From Welwitschia mirabilis (taxonomy: Eukaryota; Gnetophyta; Gnetopsida; Welwitschiales): a DNA stretch of 23,885 bases. Location: assembly GCA_051453625.1 (NCBI GenBank), contig JBOZIK010000001.1:90083656-90107540 (forward strand), in the 5' to 3' direction. The position numbers and the translations under genes were made by a program. Positions within the stretch are counted from its first letter, which is position 1. Each line of letters starts with the position of its first letter. Under the pieces are notes generated by a model that was not told the origin of the DNA, searched no databases, and saw only the letters and a list, made by a program, of their open reading frames with translations. Below are positions 18,278 to 23,885 of the stretch, piece after piece.

Positions 18278-20384
18278 CTAAAGGAAACAACAATCACAAG
18301 AATATTAGTAGCCCAAAGAAACACTTCTCCAAGAAATAGAAATTTGAGCTTTATAGGGTGACCTAAAACTACTTTCCCATAATTCTTACTATGGAAGCAT
18401 GTTTGTATGGTTTTTATTATAGTCGATACAACAGAAGCTTCTCTCATTGGCTTCTGCTCTCGAGTCAAGGAACACTAGTTGGGTCCCACGCCGCCAGACC
18501 TTCCAATGGCCCATACTTATGTTATAAACATGGAATCCCATATCATTATAATTTATGGCCAAAACAAAAACAACCATACTTAGACATATGCAATTGGTTG
18601 GCTGATGGGCTCCACGATTAAAAATACCATGAACCACCAGTTAAACACATACTGGGAACTTTATTAATTAAATGTATTACTACCACATACCATTACTATA
18701 TGAACTTTAAACATAGCATTGACCACCAAGTGTACATTACATACACATACACAAATGCTTTGAACAACCATTGAGATTGATCTCAATGTTATTGATTGTA
18801 CAAAATTTGCATTCTACACATTACATTTTTTGTCCTCCATTGGAGTTAACTTCACTATGGAAGAACTAACCACCTAATGTCTCAACATAAAAGTTTGGGA
18901 TCTTCTCCCCAACCTCAACCACAATATGAACACCATAGTTTGAGTCATCATACATTCATTCTAGTAAAAACTTAACATCTTTAGTTGTAAACAGCCATAA
19001 CTCAAAGCAATTAGCAGTGCTTAAACCAGAGATTTTAGTATTCTTTTCGAACCATCATCATGTCAAAACACACTTGGTTTACCCTCCCATTAACCACATA
19101 AAATAGAAATTTCCATTAGATAATGGTGATCATGCATGTTGAAAGAAAGATTACATTTCTAAATCAGATGATTTATAAAGAGGATCCCAGACTACTTGAG
19201 TTGTAGACTCACCACTTGCACTTTGACATATAATAGAAATACATGAAACTTCAAGATTAGATAAATTATATATACGCTCACACCCATCGGCACATCCACA
19301 AGAATTGAGCGTTCCAAACACTTTCTCAAGCTTCTTATTCACAATGAATGATTAACAAATTTATGACAAACCAATGGATCAACACCCTACTTATAAATCT
19401 AACCACTGGCCAATACAAATCATAGTTGAGGCAATCTAAATCTTCTCTTAATTATATTAAAATCTTATAAATCATAAATTAATCTCCATCAACAAGTAGT
19501 CAATTTACTATGTGTCATCACATTGCCTTTGAGATACAAAAATAGAATAAAACTATAATAAAGCATAATACTATAGGGAGCAAGCTTGGATCCTCACGGT
19601 ATATAAGATAAGAGAACTAGTGAGTAGGTCATATGATGATCAAACCATACTAGGGTGGATCAAAATAGAGGATGAAGTAGTTTTTACTTAGCAGATTCCA
19701 GATTGCTGGATTGGCCCAAAGTGGATTATAGATCACTGCAAATCACGAACATAGAGAACATATGAAATAGGCCTATCATTAATTCTTTTAAGAAAAGTTC
19801 TTCTATTGTGATGATAATATATTATAAAGACAACATGTGACAATATATTTTAGATGAAACCATTTGAGAGATGGCACATTAATGAGTTGCTTAAAAAGGT
19901 TTTAATGCAAAATGCTTTTGCAACAACAAAACACACACACAGTTGGTGAAAATCTGATTAAAAATGATAAAATCTTCAACAAAATCCAATTCTTTTGACA
20001 TTTTAGCATACTTGTACAATGTGGATTAGGATCGCATTTTGAGGTGATCCAAAGCATGATCTGAACTAAGGCGATCTAGAGTGCAACAAAAACGCAATTG
20101 ATAGCAATTTGCTTTGCATCACACTCTAGAAGGAATCCGTGATGTTCCAGATCACTTGTCTTACTTTAAGCAATGTTCAATGCAGAAATTGAAACTACAA
20201 AATTCTATCGCAGATTTCTCATACCATGAGTTTATATTTTTTAGATAAATAGGAAGAAACACGTAAGAACTGATTCCTTAGAAGATATTTCCCATCAAAA
20301 CTTTGAACGTTTTCTTCTTAGTTTCAAAGTGCTTTTAAGTAGCAAACAGTTAATTCTATAAGCATCCAATTTATAGCAGTAATT
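18278..20384 (-). other. Probable GYRA intron, no feature recognised
   Basis: The stretch upstream of exon a lacks any recognisable gyrase exon. From about 19600 it becomes rich in GATC/GGATT-type words, a character that continues on the other side of the gap. An 18-bp near-palindrome (attgagat-tg-atctcaat) is at 18770-18787. No mobile-element protein was seen. Confidence 0.5.
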
Positions 20385-20574
20385 NNNNNNNNNNNNNNNN
20401 NNNNNNNNNNNNNNNNNNNNNNNNNNNNNNNNNNNNNNNNNNNNNNNNNNNNNNNNNNNNNNNNNNNNNNNNNNNNNNNNNNNNNNNNNNNNNNNNNNNN
20501 NNNNNNNNNNNNNNNNNNNNNNNNNNNNNNNNNNNNNNNNNNNNNNNNNNNNNNNNNNNNNNNNNNNNNNNNNN
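20385..20574. other. Assembly gap of 190 N
   Basis: 190 undetermined bases. Frames that appear to cross it are artefacts. Confidence 0.99.
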
Positions 20575-21121
20575 AATTTGTGATCTGGAGCGATCCATGA
20601 TTAGCTCCAAAGAGATCCAGCAATCCAGAATCTTTAGAACAAAGCAGGAAAAACACTTCGTCATCCACTCTAATCCATGCAAGTATGCTTTTTAGTGGTT
20701 CTTCGAAGTCACCTCACATTTCTATTGTAAGAGAATGCTGAAAAGTTGAAAAAAATCAAGGTTGGGGGGTTTTAAACCTTTTAATTTGGTTTTCTATGCA
20801 AGGACCTCCATAATGTTATATCACTCTGGATTGCCATGTGGATTGGATCACACCAAATTGACCTCTAGAACGCAATTCACAGCAACCACAATTCAACAAC
20901 AGTTCAAAGTGCTCTTTCCTAGGTTATGAACCTAAGCACTTCGAATTCCAATCTCAATTCACTCCATTCAAGTATTGATCAAACAGTTAGATGCAGCTAG
21001 ATCACCACACCCTTAATGAGATGATAAGGTAGCTCATGGAATTCTTGAAATGATACAGGCATACTAATATCCTTCATGGATGTGCTTTGTAATGTGTAAG
21101 CATCTACAAGTGGGATTAACA
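20575..21121. other. Probable intron sequence, nothing recognised
   Basis: Continues the GATC/GGATT-rich composition (for example gtggattggatcacacc near 20840, similar to gtggattaggatcgc near 20021). This suggests a repeat straddling the gap, but I cannot define its ends. Confidence 0.4.
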
Positions 21122-21945
21122 AACACATCATTTTCATCTACTTTCTTATGTTTTATGTGAACCATCATTACTTTCCTAAACTAAGTTGATTTTGTCCCAG
21201 TTCAATTTCTACCCCAATTTGGTACCACTATCCATTTTTTATCTCAATCTTGTCTACACTTACACATAATTCAAGGGTTTGGCTCATCCTTAACATTCAT
21301 CCTAGAACAACATGATGTAGTATATCCCTTTGGAACTACAACTCCATTCCACTATGCATGATTGATGCATTTGACTTAATCCCCTCTTTGCATTTTGCAT
21401 AATTATTTCTTGTTTCATATAAGTAACGTATACCAAAATCAACACTTTTTAATATTTTCTAAGGCAATCTGTGAGGGTGTGCATTTCTTTAGATTAAAAA
21501 AAATTCTTGGAAAAAGAAGGCAAATCATTTTCATCTACTCTCTTATGTTTTATGTGAACCATTGATCCTTCCTAAACTAAGTTGATTTTGTCCCAGTTCC
21601 ATTTCTAGCCTAAATTGGTACCACTATCCCTCTTTTATCTCGATCTTTTCTACACTACATATTTCAAGGGTTTGACTCATCCTTAACCTTCATCCTAGAA
21701 CTACATCTCATATGATATCCCTTTGGAACTAGAATTCCATTCACACAAAGAGCATTCATCCTCCCAGCCACTATGCATGATTGATGCATTTGAGATAATC
21801 TCCTCTTTGCATTTTGCATAATTATTTCTTGTTTCATTTAAGTAATGTATACCGAAAACAACATTTTTTAATAATTTCTAAGACATTTTGCAAGCACATG
21901 CATTTCTTTAGATAAAAGAAAATTTCTTGGAAAAAGAAGCTACAT
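21122..21945 (+). repeat. Diverged tandem duplication, about 400 + 420 bp
   Basis: Unit 1 is about 21122-21521 and unit 2 about 21522-21945. Both contain, in order, tcattttcatctact, then cttatgttttatgtgaacca, ctaaactaagttgattttg, tcccagttc, ttggtaccactatcc, tatccctttggaacta, ctatgcatgattgatgcatt, ctctttgcattttgcataat and ttcttggaaaaagaag. Unit 2 has extra sequence of about 27 bp near 21742-21768 (agagcattcatcctcccag). Scattered substitutions show the duplication is not recent. It has no coding capacity. Confidence 0.92.
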
Positions 21946-23430
21946 TTGATAAGCACGCACTTAAGAAAGAAAACATAGCACAATAATAAGATATGACATC
22001 ATAATGCTACATTTCTCATTCAACAAAACTGTTAGCTTATGGTTCTTTGTATGGCATCCATCATTTTCAATTTCCCTCTACTACGTATTCGCTTTGCCAC
22101 AAAGTTCCTCAAAATTTGTCTCTAAAGCTAAATAAAAGCTTTTATTTTTACTAGCATACGACCCTTCAAATTACCATACGACCTTTCAACAACAAGATGT
22201 CATCAAACAAGCTTCAAATTACCCTAGAGGCATTATCTCCAAGACACATTGTTGTCCTCTAGCTGTCTACTTTCCTTACAAGGCATTTGGTAATGAAGTC
22301 AATTATTTTAGTTACCCACCCATCCTTGTGCAATGCCCACTTTTGCCATTTGTACATCCATCCTTCTTTTGATGCAAAATCCCATTTTCATCTATGTAAT
22401 CAATAGCCAAAATTTTGTTTTGATGTCGTCATTTTTGTTTAGCACACTTTTCACTTTAAATGCACAGATAGTTAGCCTTTCATTATGTTTGTGAGCCCAA
22501 TATACAATTTTTCCCATCCTAACAATGTTTCCCCATTCATAACACCATTTTTAGGTTATTACCCTTAGACCAAAGTAGGTTGGTTTCTAACAACTCATGA
22601 TTATGCTGTGCATGCATGGCTAACCTTCAACCAACTTGATGCTATTCTACTAATCTCAAAGAATAATATAGCTAGCATTCTTGGTTTTCACTTGGACAAC
22701 TTTGCAACAAACCAATTTTAAAAAGACAAATGGTTTCTTCAAAAACTAGCTTACATGACTACATATATTCGGTTAGTAAGATTACATATTACTTGCAGAA
22801 ATCCTATCAAAGCATGCAATGTCATGTACCCTACAACTATAACAATTTACTATGTCATGAACATGAAATTTTGTTATCTCTTTAAAGCTTGCTAAACTGT
22901 TCTATAAATCTTATGTGCATGCGATGCAAAGTTGAGCATCATGCAGAACATTAAGTTACCTAATCAAAGGCTCTCATGATAATGATACTAACCACCATAT
23001 TGAAACTTCATGAGAACCTTAACCACTGCATGTATAATAAGCACATATTACTAAATTACTAATGCATGAACATTACTTTCATAGTTGAACAAGAAGCATA
23101 CAAAAGATCCTATTAGCCCTCTAAATCCATTAAGCTCAGTCCAAATTGATCATGATATTATGATCATCAACAAATAACACTAGGGGGTTTATGATTAATT
23201 TTTTTAAAGAACTCTAACCTTAATGGGAATGGTGCTACAACATTCAAAATTTAATGAATGAATAGAATTCATAGTTAACAAAGAAGGGCTTTAGCTAGAA
23301 GGTAATTAGAGTGCATTCATACACATTGAAAAAATTGTCCGCAAACAATCAAGAAGATTGTGTTAGATATTTGTTACCATCTGAAAAGCAAAATTAGGCA
23401 ACTTGATTGTATCAAATATTAATAGAAGTG
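21946..23430. other. Unassigned AT-rich DNA
   Basis: No gyrase exon, transposase or RNA gene recognised on either strand. A short inverted repeat, tgatcat-gatatt-atgatca, is near 23147-23166. Confidence 0.5.
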
Positions 23431-23490
23431 GATAAAGGCTCATTACAAAAACATGAAGGGGATAGAGGCTCATTACAAAAACATGTAGAA
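23431..23490 (-). repeat. Two copies of a 30-bp tandem repeat
   Basis: 23431-23460 and 23461-23490 share gata-aggctcattacaaaaacatg with one mismatch over the first 26 bases. On the minus strand the repeat reads HVFVMSLYPL twice. Confidence 0.85.
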
Positions 23491-23596
23491 CTTGAGAAAC
23501 ACATCTAGATGAATTCGAGGAACCATCATGTTGAAGAGTACTCAACCCCTCTTCCATAGCAGCCATGCATTCATCAACATTAGATGGAGAACCATT
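23491..23596 (-). pseudogene. Possible copia RT N-terminal remnant next to the LTR
   Basis: The minus-strand frame reads NGSPSNVDECMAAMEEGLST, then LQHDGSSNSS. It resembles the start of the copia reverse-transcriptase domain (W..AMEEEL.ALQ.N.TWNLV). The tryptophans are missing and the match is short, so this is tentative. The alternative is chance similarity in the leader of the adjoining LTR element. Confidence 0.3.
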
Positions 23597-23885
23597 TGTT
23601 AGAAAACAGTAAGCAAAAATAGCAAAGGAAACAGCAACTAGATTTAGCGAGGTTCAACACCTCAAACAATGCAAATCTCTTTATTAGAATATCCAAAGCC
23701 TCTTACACATCTTTCTCAACCCATGCCTCCCTTTTATAGATCATTGTAGGGTTTCTTCTGGAGCAAACAAAGAATAGCTTCAATGATGAACAAGAAAAAG
23801 TGCATATCTAGCTCCGAAAGGTTAAAAAAGTCGAGACTCTTGCTGATGCTCATGATCCACCTGTTGAAGGATTCCAAATTTCATC
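23597..23885 (-). mobile_element. LTR fragment with TATA box and polyadenylation signal
   Basis: Minus strand: TATAAAA within CTATAAAAGGGAGG (23739-23726), then about 50 bp later AATAAA (23685-23680), then AACCTCGCTAAATCT, a U5-type motif common in plant copia LTRs, and an end at TTTTCTAACA (23597). The next bases, AAATGGTTCTCC, begin like a primer site but diverge from TGGTATCAGAGC. The LTR start lies beyond the window. It is in sense orientation to GYRA. Confidence 0.5.

Noticed and set aside
18208-18637. Three overlapping open frames of 76-86 codons upstream of GYRA exon a
   Set aside because: One is a read-through of exon a into its upstream intron; the others have no family motif. None extends the gyrase protein.
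18770-18787. Near-palindrome attgagat-tg-atctcaat
   Set aside because: Arms of 8 bp are expected by chance in a window this size and there is no surrounding operator or hairpin context.
20324-20682. Minus-strand frames of 103-114 codons
   Set aside because: Most of their length is the 190-N gap; the flanking residues match nothing.
19600-20950. GATC/GGATT-rich composition on both sides of the gap
   Set aside because: Suggestive of a dispersed repeat, but I could not define a unit, ends or a family by eye.
1-23885. Search for tRNA, rRNA, CRISPR arrays, bacterial operons or defence systems
   Set aside because: No such structure seen. The gyrase gene is bacterial in origin but has plant-type introns and sits in eukaryotic repeat DNA.

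Overview
This window is nuclear DNA from a seed plant with a large, repeat-rich genome. Very long introns full of old retrotransposons suggest a gymnosperm such as a conifer, but that is inference. The sequence is AT-rich, has eukaryotic GT-AG splice sites and contains three runs of N (assembly gaps). There is no bacterial gene organisation.

The only gene I can support as functional is on the minus strand: nine exons of a nuclear gene for organellar DNA gyrase subunit A (GYRA). They lie at 18277-17095 (four exons) and 7714-6734 (five exons). Joined in order they give one uninterrupted reading frame of about 347 codons, with every junction phase consistent. They cover the end of the breakage-reunion (tower/coiled-coil) domain and about five blades of the C-terminal DNA-wrapping pinwheel. 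The 5' exons (transit peptide, winged helix, catalytic tyrosine) should lie beyond 23885. The last C-terminal exon(s) were not found and should lie left of position 1. The gene would then span the whole window.

Region by region. 3-608: end of a Ty1/copia pol (RNase H) with a polypurine tract and probable 3' LTR, plus strand. 1911-5548: decayed hAT-family transposase (BED-like finger, DUF659, hAT dimerisation domain, repeat-bearing tail), plus strand, antisense to GYRA. 6734-7714: five GYRA exons separated by introns of 70-140 bp. 7715-17094: one 9.38-kb intron holding a 3.8-kb LTR retrotransposon without recognisable genes (8174-12000, +), a miniature SMART/TRIM-like LTR element (12753-12997, -) and a Ty1/copia reverse transcriptase/RNase H fossil (13362-14564, +). 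17095-18277: four more GYRA exons. 18278-23885: probably another long intron, with a 190-base gap, a diverged tandem duplication of about 410 bp (21122-21945) and a retroelement LTR fragment with TATA box and polyadenylation signal (23597-23885, -).

I found no previously undescribed system. The most interesting points are the tiny SMART-like element and the gene-less LTR element inside the same gyrase intron, the coding-phase STDRA repeat array in the hAT tail, the divergent GyrA box, and the excess of antisense element insertions in this gene.
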